From contig OY856187.1 of assembly GCA_963693315.1 (NCBI GenBank), positions 113,437,483 through 113,501,482 of the forward strand: a stretch of DNA of 64,000 nt, given 5' to 3'. The notes below the pieces were generated by a model that saw nothing but the letters and a program-made list of their open reading frames with translations, ran no database searches and was not told where the DNA came from. A program made the translations under genes and the position numbers. Of the stretch, positions 32,615 to 44,687 are shown piece after piece (position 1 is the first letter of the stretch; each line of letters opens with the position of its first letter). Source of the stretch: Diogma glabrata (lineage: Eukaryota > Arthropoda > Insecta > Diptera > Cylindrotomidae).

Positions 32615-32945
32615 ATTTTTGAATTTGTTATAGTTTTTGAAATATTTTTGGAATTTTAAAAAAAGTTTGTATATTTGATTTTGTAATAATTTTTGCAATA
32701 TTTTTAGAATTTTGGAAAAAATTTTAATGTTTGATTTTGTAAGAATATATTAGAATATATTTAGAAATTTTGAAAAATTTTAAATTTTTGATTTTATTAT
32801 AATTTTTGGAATTTTGAAAAAAGTTTCAATTTTTGATTTTGTAATAATTTTTGGAATATTTTTAGAATTTTGAAAAAAGTTTAATTTTATTTAATTTTTA
32901 AAATATTTTTGGAATTTTGAAAGAAATATGAATTTGTGATTTTGA
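32615..32945. repeat. About 62-bp AT-rich minisatellite
   Basis: Repeating TTTTGATTTTGTAATAATTT, GGAATATTTTTAGAATTTTG and AAAAAAGTTT blocks, around five imperfect units. Confidence 0.7.
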
Positions 32946-33202
32946 AATATTTTCTCGAAACGCTAAATGGAAAGGTTTTTGAATAGTTTGCTGATTGTAT
33001 AATCTTTCAATAAATTATGTTAATTTATGATCTTTTATAATGTTCCGACAACGTATTGATGTTTCGTGTTAGTTTTGTAATAAATTTCTAAACAGAGATA
33101 AAAAATACTTGTACTTTAACAAAAAGTTATGTTTGATATACATCGCTGCCCAAAACTAAAAACCATGTCCTCATAAAAGTTTTTTGCGAAAACTATATTT
33201 TT

Positions 33203-34444
33203 AGGGTTCCGTTTTTTATACGGAACACTATTGGTGAGAGTACAACGTGTTTTTCACATTATTTCGATTATCTCGAGAACCATTATGCCGATGAACTTAA
33301 AATTTGAGGTTCTTATAAAACTAACTTTTCCACACACGATGGCGGGTTAAAAAATAAATAGAGTTGTGTTCGTTTGTTTTAAGGAGGTACGATGTAAAGT
33401 CTTTGAAGACATACATTTTTTTATCGAGACGAGTAGGGTATCATATGAAAGGGCTTTGTTTCAGCATTATTTAAAAATATATTTTGGAATTTTACACCTC
33501 ACCATTTTTTGTATAATTTCGAAAAATGACGTTTTCTGGATGTTTTATTGCCCCGAATAACTCCAACTCTACTTCATCGAAAATCTTGAAATATATTTGG
33601 AGTGATAGAAAATTGAGTAGGTTTTTAATGAAAAATATAGAAAAGTGGCAGATACTCATAACTATATTTATTAAAGGGGTGGGAATGTTAAGGGGTAAAA
33701 ACATCATTTAAAACCAGGTCATGTGGGGTGTCATTTGAAAGAGCACTTGATTTTAGAAATATGGCCATTTTTTTAGAATTTTGCAATGCATAGTTTTTGA
33801 ATTATTATCAATAAAGTGACACAAAAAGTTGGTCCCCCCCCCCCCTTGCATTGCGAGCCTAATTAACAGAAAAATCTGAAAAAATTGACAGAGACAGGAA
33901 GTTTGATAAACTCTGAACGAAAAATATAGCGAACTCTCAAATAATTATATGTTTGTGCTTTTACGGTATTGGGGTGGGGAAGGGTGAAAAAAAACTTTTT
34001 TGACCCAAGCGAGTGGGGTGTCATTTGAAAGAACACTTAATTTAAGAAACATTGCAACATTTTTAGAATTCTGCGATGCACAGTTTTTTAGTTATTGGTG
34101 GAAAAAAAGTGCTATTTTAAGTGTATGTATACCACCCTATATTTCGACGCTGATTTACAGAACAAATATTCCCTATTTAGACCATTAAAATACTGGTTAA
34201 ACCTTTCTTTAGTTAACATAAACAGCTATGGATAAGATTTAACCTCAAGTAACATTTTTGATCAATGTAGATGTGATTGACATTTACGATTGACGTTTAC
34301 GATTAAACATTTATTCTGTTATGCGTCCATAGTCTGGCGATATAAAGACTTTACAACATAACTTTATGTCATTTATTTTTGATATTGTGTTCTTTTACAT
34401 TCACGGAACCCTTGGCGAGCGAATTTTATTCGCACTTGTCCGAC
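33203..34444. mobile_element. Helentron/HINE-like element, copy 2 (1.24 kb)
   Basis: Same 5' hairpin start (AGGGTTCCGT ... ACGGAACACTATTGG) and 3' end (TTCACGGAACCCTTGGCGAG, hairpin GCGAATTTTATTCGC, ACTTGTCCGAC) as copy 1. It holds only about two tandem units (33730 and 34020), including a 13-C tract near 33834. Shorter and more diverged than copies 1 and 3. Confidence 0.68.
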
Positions 34445-37281
34445 TTTTTATATTGAAAAGTTTGCTTTTATATTTCATTTTCAAATACAAACTATTGGAA
34501 CCAATCACACTTTTATTAAATACGTCTCCATCCTGTCCGTTAATGTTACGAAAACCCGCTTTGCCATAGCGTGTTGAAATTGTTTATAAAACTTCTTTCA
34601 GTGCTAGTAAGAAGACTCACTTAAGCGATGGTATTTTTAATGAGTGAGTGAACTACTTTCGTTATTAGTGCTGTTCACATTTGACAATAAGAAATATATT
34701 ACACTATGCGGTCTGCTACTGTTGTTCTGATCCAACTAAAGTCTTTTTTATTAAGAATCTTGCCAGATGCCTCAGAGGAAGAAATTACTAAATATTTAAA
34801 TGAAGATATGAGCGTGGCAAATGTCAGTAATTTTATAAAGTTAATTTACTGTTGAAAGATAGAATTCCATCCACTTATATCTCGTATAAGTTATGAATGC
34901 ACGGAATGTCAAGGAACTTCAAGCACGATAACAACAGTAATTTGTCAAAGCCCGTGGTTCAGCAAAAAAGTAAAAATCCTTTCAAACAACAAGTAAAAGA
35001 AACAAACAATGTTTCTAATAACAGAGGATGTTTTCTAGATTTAGTTCTAAGAAAATGTTGTATGATAGTTTTAAATTAAATAATTGCAGGTGTTCCTAAA
35101 AATTCAATGACATTAATCATTCGCCAGTTGCAACGGCATACAGAGAATATATTAAAATTAAGAAGAAAGATAATATATTAAATGTCAACACTGGTTTTTA
35201 ACGTCGGTTAACCACGACTAACTAATCTAGTGGAGTTAAAAATAAAAACAATTGATAGACTTCGGAGAAAGGGTCATGTCCATGTAGTATATACGGGTTT
35301 ATTGAAAGCTTTGAATTTTGTACTGCAAAACATAATTCTAGAAAAGTTCTTTGATTTAAGAGATGATTTGATTAAATAGACGCCAATTTGCTGAGTATTA
35401 CGACCACCACTTTTAAATTACTTTTCAGAAGTATTAATTCCCGTAACGCCCCTGGTACATAAATAGTTATAAAAACAAGCTTGTTTTTCTTTCAAAGTGA
35501 AATGAAAAATTTATTCTTCGATTAAAAAACGTTACAGTTGTTATTCAAAATAAAAAGTGTTATTATGACCAATTATAAAAGTTCACCTTTGGTGTGTACT
35601 ATTTTGTATCTTAATCTTTTTTCTTTTATTTCGTAAATCTTCCACTTCAAGTCATCCGGAAAGTATTAATAAACAGATTAGCAAATACGCTCAAAAATTT
35701 CCATTACCAATGGAATCGTTTTCGAAATATTTGTAAACATAAGCAAATATTTATTTGATTTCAAAAACACGTAAAAAATAATTTGTTGGCGTGAAAAATT
35801 GTAATCAAGAGTTTTGCATATCTTATACTTAAAAAATTAAAAACGCTCAATAACAAAAGCGATATCATGACTCATCTCTTCTTCATCAGAATTCAATCTC
35901 CAATTCTGTTATTAATCTTGAAATTATTTTAGTGCAGCATGCTTGGCAGTGAGAAAAATATTCTTCGTAGTACCGTAAATAACTAACGAATTGTAGCAGT
36001 AATTGACTCAAATAAAGAAATTGCAATAAAAATAACCAAGGTATACGTCTTCCAAAAATCAACAAATTGGTGGTTCCGAATTTGCTCGAGCAGATTGCTC
36101 AGAAGGTTCTTACTGCAGATGTCTGGCTTATTAAAAAGTGATAGATATATAATATGTCCAAATCTTTAATAAATATAATTATTTGTCCTGATTTTTAGGT
36201 TTTGTGCTCGTAACCATCAGCCGTATATAGCTCATTCTCAAAATTATCCAAAATATAGCTTGTCTACATATTTCTAAAAAATGTTTTTGGTGTAAATGAA
36301 AAACTGTGACCATAAGAATGCTGTTATATAAATTAATATCATCACAATGTTTATTGCAGAAATCTATGTAGTCTCTTATTACAGATGCCTGGCATATCCA
36401 CATATTCACTTTTTGCATATAAATTTTATTAAAAGATTTTAATCAAAATGGCCATTATAACGCTTTATTATTTCGACTTTTAAGCCCCTAACCTTTATCA
36501 GCTTAACGGATTTGGGATGGGAAAAATACAACAAAAATTGCTTTTGAGTAAAAAAAACATCGCCTTTCATATGACGAGGTCAAAGTCAAAAATAATTTTT
36601 TAAAAAAATTTCTCTTCTCAATCTTATTCAAATTCGCAAAAAACTCAGGAACAATTCATCTGCCTTGAAAGCTTTTCAAGCTTTAGATTCATTTACTAAA
36701 AAAATTTGTTTCATCTTATAATTTTTACAAACTATTCCTTAAGTTTTTTGCGTTCTTGTTGTGCTGATAATAAGTTCATAAATAAATGTCAGCTTTGCCA
36801 CTGGCATTACATCTAAAAAATCGATTGGGATATTTTCAAAATCAATCAATGAGTTTCACCTTGATTTAACATTTTAGGAGATGACAAATATTAAATTGGC
36901 ACGCCTTCTAACATATGATCGGTTGTTTTCATAACTTTCATATAAAATAGATCTGACTCATCGTATCCAAAATAATATTCACTGTCGTATTCAAAATCAT
37001 CGTCACTGTCTGTTCAACTCTCAATAATCTCCTCTAGTTGTGCCGGAATGAAACTTTTATTTTTTGATGCGACATACTATAAACTGATGGCGGCTGAAAC
37101 ATTCCTTCTCCCACCAAAATGTGAAAATTAAAATGAGCAACACCATCTGCATAAAATGCGGTGCACTTGACAAACACCACATACAAATAACCAATAATTT
37201 CAACCTTAAAAAAATTTCTTTTTTTACTACTTGCATGAGAAATTTCAATTATTTACTCAAAAACCCAAGACAATAGTATAT
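34445..37281. other. No recognised gene; weak coding-like patches
   Basis: About 34700-35050 has a plus-strand patch reading LPDASEEEITKYLNEDMSVA, and 36950-37250 has minus-strand readings such as YADGVAHFNFHILVGEGMFQ and TDSDDDFEYDSEYYFGYDES. They look like protein remnants, probably from transposons, but I recognise no family and the frames are broken. The rest is AT-rich. Confidence 0.35.
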
Positions 37282-37340
37282 TGTGCAACAAGTGGGGAAA
37301 GTTCAACTTTTCAGAAAAGTACTTTCCCCATATGTTTCAC
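37282..37340. repeat. Short inverted repeat (AGTGGGGAAAGT / ACTTTCCCC)
   Basis: AAGTGGGGAAAGTTCAACTTTTCAG-type left arm with ACTTTCCCCAT right arm. Same style as the palindromes at 37872, 38705 and 39412. Confidence 0.5.
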
Positions 37341-37364
37341 ACTATACTTTTTCTACAACTGCAC

Positions 37365-37625
37365 AAAATCAAAGAATACAATTCATGTAACTTAATATTT
37401 ATTTTGAAAGTTATATAAGCGAAACTAAAATATACTAAAATATACTAAAATAATATCTAAGTATCCTACCTCTTAACAGTTACAAAAGATTTATTGAAAC
37501 AAAATCAAAGAATACAATTCATGTAACTTAGTATTTATTTTGAAAGTTATATAAGCGAAACTAAAATATACTAAAATAATATCGAAGTATCCTACCTCTT
37601 AACAGTTATAATAGATTTATTTAAT
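37365..37625. repeat. Two-copy tandem duplication of about 135 bp
   Basis: AAAATCAAAGAATACAATTC through CTACCTCTTAACAGTTA is repeated almost exactly. The second copy lacks one ATATACTAAA step. Confidence 0.9.
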
Positions 37626-37871
37626 ATTGTAGTTAATGGTAAAACTTGTACACTTGTGTAAGGTTAAACCCGGAACCACTATCCATGTCGTATTAACGTA
37701 ATATTCAATAGAAATTGCTCTTATGTGACTTCAAATGAAAACCACGTTAAAAATTCTAATACTAATTACGTATAATCTGACAGTTTTGAAGACTAATTTA
37801 AAGCTGAGCAGCAGCAAACTAAGTTTTTGTTGATTCTCCGCATACTTAAATGTATATGTGTGGGCAAAGTG

Positions 37872-37896
37872 CTGTGAGAAATAATATTTCTCACAG
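37872..37896. repeat. Perfect 12-bp-arm hairpin
   Basis: CTGTGAGAAATA, one base, TATTTCTCACAG. A diverged second version follows at about 37930-37960. Confidence 0.8.
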
Positions 37897-38704
37897 TATT
37901 AGCAATACGTGATTTTGAGATTAAGTAAGCTGTGAGAAATACGCTATTTTTCATAGCAGGTGTAGAAAAAAGTTATTTTTCTTAGCTAGCTATGGTTACT
38001 AATAATTATTCCCCACACCTAATAATAAGTATTTTAGCACCTTCGTATATAATGAAAATATAATTTTTGTTCGTTTGTTAACTGAGTTTATCTTTGAATT
38101 TTTTTAGTTTCTTCCTAAAATAATAATAATAAATTAAAAAATAATAAGCCTTTTGATTTTATTTTAATAATAATAAATAATGATTAATGAATGAATGCAA
38201 AAACTTCTTTGCTACTATAGGTTAGTTTATTTGAAATTTTAATTCGTGTTAATGTTGATATTTAGTTTAGTTGTGAGTTGTAGACTCAAAAAATTCTAAA
38301 TTTGGCTCAACAATATTGAATAGATTTTCAATTTCATGTCAAAAATAAATAAAAGCTATATTTTTTAATGCAAAGCATATGTGATTTTTATATAGTTTTA
38401 AGAAAATTCATCGAAAATAAATTTCTAGCTAAGCAGCCCTGAATAATAAATATCCAATACGCAATCTAATGATATGATAAACAATGTTTCACCAAATCAA
38501 AATTTTTACTTATTCACCATTTGCTTATTAATTGACATTTTATTTTGTGAATAATTAAGAGTTTTAGTGCATTTTTTATATCAAGTCGTAAAAAAAATAG
38601 TATACAAACCTCGGTGAAGAAAATTTTCTCCATTTCGGTGCTTAATTCGCTCGAAACTTCGTTTCTCGCGAATTATTATTCACCTTAATGTAGAAATAGT
38701 ACAT
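37897..38704. other. No recognised feature
   Basis: AT-rich sequence between short palindromes; nothing else supported. The stretch 39512-40129 is likewise empty apart from AT-rich DNA. Confidence 0.4.
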
Positions 38705-38823
38705 TTCGTAACAAGTGGAGAAAGTAAGTTATTTCAGCATTGGTGAAAGTTTGTGCACGAGCGATAGCGAGTGCAAACAATTCACCAATTCTGAAATAAC
38801 TTACTTTCTCCACGAGTTACGAA
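38705..38823. repeat. 119-bp palindromic element
   Basis: Arms TTCGTAACAAGTGGAGAAAG ... and ... CTTTCTCCACGAGTTACGAA pair over about 53 bp each, with a short GC-rich centre (GCACGAGCGATAGCGAGTGC). An open frame that crosses it is a shadow. Confidence 0.85.
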
Positions 38824-39411
38824 CAGTGCTTTTCATAATTTCTCCCAAATTCATTAGGTCCACCATCACTCAAGTCACTTGTAGGATCTTCCATTTGTGT
38901 TTTGTTTCTGTTTCTGCTCTGAATCAATTTACAAGGAAGTTGAACAATGAACTGAAATAGTTTGTTTGACAGGAATCACTCGCGTACTTTGATTTAAAAA
39001 AGAAAATTTGAGGCCAAAACTTCAGCAGTTACGATAAGTAATTGACAGCGGTTACGATATGAACTTATCTAAACTGCTTTGATATTGACAGCTTTCACAA
39101 CGCTGGACAATTAAAGCAAAGTGTACTTTTTAGAGAGAAATTATGAAAATTTACTTTTTGCAATTCTGAATCACAATTCAACGTATTTCGATATTGTCAA
39201 CTAGATCGGGTTTTTTCCGCACTGTTTTATTTTCGGAAATTGTTTTATTTTTCCGCATTGTTTCATTTTTCCTGTTTCATAGAAAATTGTCTCAATGCTA
39301 AGTTGATAATAGAATTGTTTACTTATATTTTAATATGAATGTTGATTATAAAAAAATTGGTTGCAGAATAATTTTGTTTAATTGTGTTTTCGGAATTGCA
39401 AAAAACGTTGT

Positions 39412-39511
39412 GTGCAACTCGTTGCACAATTTGATTTTTTCCGCACTTGTCGTACTTTGTCCTTTGTGTGAAATCACGACGCGTGCGGAAAAAATCAACT
39501 TTGTGCAACTA
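39412..39511. repeat. 100-bp palindromic element with CCGCAC arms
   Basis: TTGCACAATTTGATTTTTTC then CGCAC is mirrored by GTGCGGAAAAAATCAACTTT then GTGCAA around a spacer of about 35 bp. A related TTTTTTCCGCACTGTTTTAT patch lies at 39210. Confidence 0.7.
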
Positions 39512-40129
39512 GATACATAAAGTACTATTATCACCCCGGCATATAATTTACTATTATTAAAACATATTACAAAGTAAAATTTGGGTGGTAAAGAGAAAGG
39601 GGTAATAAAGGGTTAAATAAATAAATAAACACAAACTGCAAAAAATATGATTCAATCATATGACGAATGTTCACGTCTAGTACATTTTAAATGACACCAG
39701 TTTGTTCTGTCCTTCACTTATGACGTAAATTAAAATTATTATTATATTCGTATTTTATATCAACACAGTCTGAGTCAATGTTGAGGTTATTATACATGAT
39801 TGATGAAAGTTGTTTATGTTATTTTTGAATGATATGATATTTTTTTGTTGTAATTACCATACGAAATAAGAATTTGTGTCTCAAATAAAAACAGATTTTT
39901 TATGTGCATCTTTTAAAGCATGGTTAAGTTAGCAATATTGTTTATCATATAATAAATTACGACATAGGCGAATATTTCTTGTACAGAAACATACATTAAA
40001 ATAAAAACTAATATTAATTCGTTGTAATGAAAATCTCACCCAGTTGAAAATTGTCTTCCAAACTCAAAGATCACACAGTCATTACATGCCAAAATATATT
40101 TCCTTGCCGTTAAAACCAGCATATAAGAA

Positions 40130-41192
40130 GTTCACAAAAAACTGACTAGGACTGGAATACGCGATATTGTCACACCCGTGATCGAAAGATCGAGGGTGCT
40201 GATACTGACATAGTCATTGTCTTCTTATTTCTACCGTACAATGGTTATACCATGCCAAACTAAGATCTCGTTAAGGAGGTGGAGTTCTGCAGCAACAAGA
40301 ACCTGCCCTTGATCCTAGGGTGTGATTCAAATGCGCATCATGGAATTCGGGGCAGTTCAGATAAAATCAGAAGAAGAACCAAAATATGGTTGACTTTCTT
40401 CATACTACAGATTTGGAAATTCCAAATAAGGGAAATGCTCCCACTTTTTTAAATGCAATTAGGGAAGAAATAATTGACATCACCCTCACTAGCCTAGTTT
40501 TGGCGAGAAGGATTTAAAATGGGAGAGCATCACTAGATATTCTCACGTCGGACCACAATTGCATAAATTTTGAATTTATTGTCGTTACGACGTTAAAAGA
40601 AAGTTATAGAAATCTCAAATCAACTGTTTGGGATATGTACAAATTAATTTTTACCCAAACGTTTCTGGACGTTGATCCAGCGATCAACTGTCTACAAGTC
40701 ATAGATATAATGTTTCGTATCGGATGCAAGAGTGTTTGTCAAGGATTGTGAAGAATCTTGTCCACTCAGAGGGTTCCATTATGAAGGAGATTCACCCTGG
40801 TGGAACAGAAAACTAAAAAAGATGAGATTTACAGTCGATGACTAAATCGCGTATCAAATTTGTCAGGGGGAATGTAAATACAGCATCCAAGGTGGTAGGG
40901 AGAGTACTTGGAAGAAGTTTTGTGCGTAAGCTGAGGGTTTTCACGTGGCAACAAGGCTTCATTGAGCACTTTCAAGGGAACCCAAATACCAACCAGGCTT
41001 AGTGCTTATGCCAACTGAGAGCCATACAGAGTCAGTGGAAGAAATATCACAACATCTGCTTAGTAAACATTTCCCAGGTTACAGATCCACTGCTGAAATG
41101 AAGGAACACCGAACTGATACTCCAAATAAAGGTAGTTGGATCTTGGCTGAGAGAACATATAAGATTTCTGAAATGGGCCATATCAGTGCCAT
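40130..41192 (+). pseudogene. LOA/R1-type non-LTR retrotransposon, endonuclease and linker part
   Basis: LILGCDSNAHHGIRGSSDKI near 40310 is the endonuclease GCDxNAHH block. DLEIPNKGNAPTFLNAIREE and DITLTS follow at 40410-40500 and SDHNCINFE at 40550 (catalytic SDH). The linker ends SVEEISQHLLSKHFPG (41032), WILAERTYKISEMG (41140). Frameshifts and stops are frequent. The frame is interrupted at 41192 by a LINE and resumes at 42531 in register. Confidence 0.82.
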
Positions 41193-42530
41193 ATGAATCA
41201 GCTTTTAAACTTTCTCAAGGTGTATATGTATACATTCATGAGAATATTGCATATAAACGCTTTACAAACTTTGAACTACATTGTGATGGCTACAACACAG
41301 TAGTATTAAAGGTGTGTCTACCTGAAATTTCTTTTTTCACAATAGGCGATAGCCTTTATACCGGTCCCCAAACAAACATAATCCCAATTTTTTTAATCTC
41401 TTGACTAATGTCGTAGACGAAATTAGAGTAAAATTTCCTAATTGTGAGGTTATCGTTAGCGGTGACTTCAACGTCCACAACAAATCGTGGTTAGAATTTT
41501 CCAAAACGATCGACGACGATAACAATGGAAGGCAGGCAGAAATATTTGCCGTATCGCACGACCTGACGCAGATTGTAAAAATCCCAAGTTTCACTCCTCG
41601 TAATGGTGGTGATAAAAGTTTTCTCCTAGAGCTCACATCTATGCCAGATATTCCGAGTGTCGATGTCGATAAGCGTAGTATTGGAAATTCTGGCCATTAT
41701 CTAATCACATTAGTTTGGAATAGCAAACTTGATAAAGGTGAGGAAACATACGTTATCGCATTAGACATCTCAAAAGCATTTCATCGAATCTGACATGCCA
41801 ACTTTTTAAACAAGCTCGTTGCGTACAGTTTCCATCCCTCATTTGTGAATTTGATTCCAAATTTTCTGTCTAACCGATACATCTCGGTATCTATAGATGG
41901 TTTTTCTTCTTAGTATAATCGTATTTAATCAAATTAAATTAATCAACGCTAGTCTACCCAAGGCTCAGTTTTATCGCCCACTTTATTTTTAATTTATATC
42001 AACGAACTGTTGAAAATCACCAGTAACCCAATAAATAGTTTTGCAGATGATAGTTCACTGCTCAAGTCATTCGTCCCCCTATCTTCAAAGGGTAAAATTC
42101 ATGAACAAATAAATCCCGTCCGGAGAGACGCTACCATAAATGTAACCGAGGACCTAGAAAAAGTGCCTGATTGGAGTGACAAAAATTTGGTCAATTTTAA
42201 TTCCACCAAAATACAGTTATTGATTGTTTCCAGATCAAAGACCGAGTTTCCCAACGACATTTCAATTAATATGTGTGACGACCATATAGACAAATTTGAA
42301 AACAATCGTTTATTGGGAGTCATCGAGCGTACATCGTGCAAATGGAATGCTTTGCCTGCAGAATCAATAGTCTCAAGCGCCTTCAATCCAGAAACATTTA
42401 AAAAAAGTGTCTACCATCACCTCAGAACGCATGTTGTTGTGAGACCTAGATCTTAAAAGGTATCTTTGTGTTGTTGTGACACATTTTGTAATTCCTACTA
42501 CACACCACTTTTTATTAAAAAACTAGATAT
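41193..42530 (+). mobile_element. 5'-truncated, internally deleted LINE copy inserted in the LOA-type element
   Basis: Close relative of the LINE at 12.2-15.1 kb. It starts within the endonuclease (ESAFKLSQGVYVYIHENIAY), keeps VIVSGDFNVHNKSW and LELTSMPDIPSVDVDK, then jumps at about 41715 from the endonuclease GHYLIT block to RT wording (WNSKLDKGEETYVIALDISK), removing the linker and RT amino end. A second deletion fuses RLLGVI directly to ERTSCKWNALPAESIVSS near 42320. FADDSSLLKS is retained at 42041. The 3' untranslated region ends in an A-rich tract near 42525. Confidence 0.87.
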
Positions 42531-44240
42531 ATTTTTTGAACCCATTCAAATTTGCGGGTCCTAATTAAATTTTTCTTTGCATGCTGGAGAATAATGTGAA
42601 TGTCCCCATGGAATCATTGCAGAATATTTATAAGGCATGTCTGGCATATGGCTATGTCCCAGAAGCGTTTCAAACGAATGCTGATGATAATGTCATACTG
42701 GCAAATTGCTAAAGACCTTCGCACTCTAATGGATCTGATGCAAAATTCACTGAAGTTGGTTGAGGATTGGTGTGGGGACTATTGGTCCATCTATCCCTTT
42801 ATCGCAGGTGGGCTTATTTACCAATAAAAAAACATTTCCTGCAACATCAAGTCTGACTCTTTTCATTATGCAATTAAGTTACTCTGAAGAGCTTAAGTTT
42901 TTAGTAATACTTAATTAACAAAAACAACTGATAAGGCAATCATTTTTTTGGCAATGCTGCCAATCCTTTGTATGTCATTGAGGTCTTAGTCCCAAAATCA
43001 TCATGTGGATCTACAAAGCAAAAATCAGACCCAATTTTAATTTTTGTGCAGAGTGCAGTGAAATCTGAAAATCAAATGATTCATTTAATAATCAGACCAA
43101 CACTAGCTTTTGCATGTGTTGTCTGGTGGCTAAAGACGGAGAAAGAATACATCCGTGCTAAGTTAAATAAAATTCAGATAATGGCATGTGGAGATATCAG
43201 TGACTCAATGCCCAATACACCAACACTGTCGTTGGGTGCGATGTTGGGTCTGGCTCCTTTGCATCTACATGTAGAGTACATAGTTAAAAGTGTTGTCTAC
43301 AGACTACACGTGACAGGAAAGCGGGGAAACAGAGAGAAAGCATGTGGTTACGGTCACATACTTAACAGAATATACTAGACAGACTGTCCGTTAATAGATA
43401 TGCATAGTGACGTCAGACCACATTATATAACTTTCATACGCCCGATAAACTGGTCCTACAGTGAAATCTACGTTTTCTATACAGATGGCTACCTGTTGAA
43501 TGGAGATGTAGGAGCTGCAGTGTATTTGGAAACAAATAATGTAGCCACAAGTTTTCACTTGAACGGTTTTGTACAGTCCTTAAAGCGGAGGTGTATGCTT
43601 TTTATGAATGCACACACGTAGTTACTCGCTTGCATCTGCTATTAAATCACTGGGAAACCCGGAGACTACTTTTAAGCTCATCAGTAGGAATAGCAATTTC
43701 TGTAGAATAGCGTAACTCAACAACATCACACTACGCTGGGTTCCAATTTATAGTGGCATTTTGGGCAATGTAAAAGTGGATGAACTTGCAAGGGCAGAAG
43801 TGGTTATGAAAGTTGTAGGTCCAGAACCTGCCCTGGGGTTATCTAAAAAGTATGCTTTGTCAATATTATAAAATGCATTCTAACATTTTAGAAAAAAATG
43901 TAAATTTTCTGTGGTGGTGGTAAGTTTTCTGTTCTGTGGTGTCTGTGGTGTTCTGACAGGACAAGGACATCGAAAAAAGCTTCACTATACCATGAAACTT
44001 AGAGAAATTACTCTCTGTGGATGTTGTCTTGAAGGGAAGGAGGCCACTGACCACTTTTTGTGTGTATGTTCGGAAGCCAGCACCATCAAACTGTCGCCAG
44101 CACATTCGATCTTGAATTTCATTAAACAGACAGAAAGGCTTGTGGAATATTTGTATTGAGACCAAACTCCAGCAAGGCTATGGATCGTAAAGGCTGCGTG
44201 TCAGGATAGGTTCTGTCTCGTGCAACCTCTCCATCCCATT
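42531..44240 (+). pseudogene. LOA/R1-type non-LTR retrotransposon, RT remnant, RNase H and zinc-knuckle part
   Basis: After the inserted LINE the frame resumes with NPFKFAGPN (42540), MESLQNIYKACLAYGYVPEA, an internal deletion to ADDNVILANC (catalytic Asp pair region), LRTLMDLMQNSLKLVEDWCG, the thumb RPTLAFACVVWWLKTEKEYI, and PTLSLGAMLGLAPLHLHVEY. RNase H follows: VFYTDGYLLNGDVGAAVYLE (43475), LKAEVYAFYECTHVV across a frameshift, and LRWVPIYSGILGNVKVDELA (43735). The gag-like CCxxC end reads LCGCCLEGKEATDHFLCVCS (44010) and LNFIKQTERL. Dead, with many frameshifts. Confidence 0.85.
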
Positions 44241-44687
44241 CTAATCTAATCTACATTGGTCAAAGGGGGTTCCCCATTATATACAACAGATGGTTTTTAA
44301 ACGCTTTTTTTACTTCACACTATTGTATCAAATCTTGCAACGTTAATTTGACTGCCTTATATTCAATGAAAATGAATGAAACTTTGCAGGCATACGTATA
44401 TCCGATGACAATACACGAATATCATATTAACTAACAATTTTCGTTGTTTATTCGTTGTTTAAATAAAAAATTGATTTTCATCGGAAATATTCAAATTCTC
44501 TCGATCTACTTAACGTAACGACTTGAAATTTGCACAACATAGAGATCGATAGATAAGCTATACAGAATTATGCATTTTACGTTCATAAATTAGGTATTTT
44601 CCCGATAAATAAACAATTAATCTCAAAAATTTTTACCGATTTCGGCCAGCATTTGTATGTTATCAAATTTAAACGCATATCAACGCT
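44241..44687. other. No recognised gene
   Basis: AT-rich. It begins with the probable 3' tail of the LOA-type element (CATTCTAATCTAATCTACAT) and ends where Helitron-like coding sequence starts. Confidence 0.4.

Noticed and set aside
36179..37248. Possible minus-strand transposase with acidic N-terminus
   Set aside because: Suggestive peptides but no recognisable catalytic or domain motif and no continuous frame; mentioned only as a coding-like patch.
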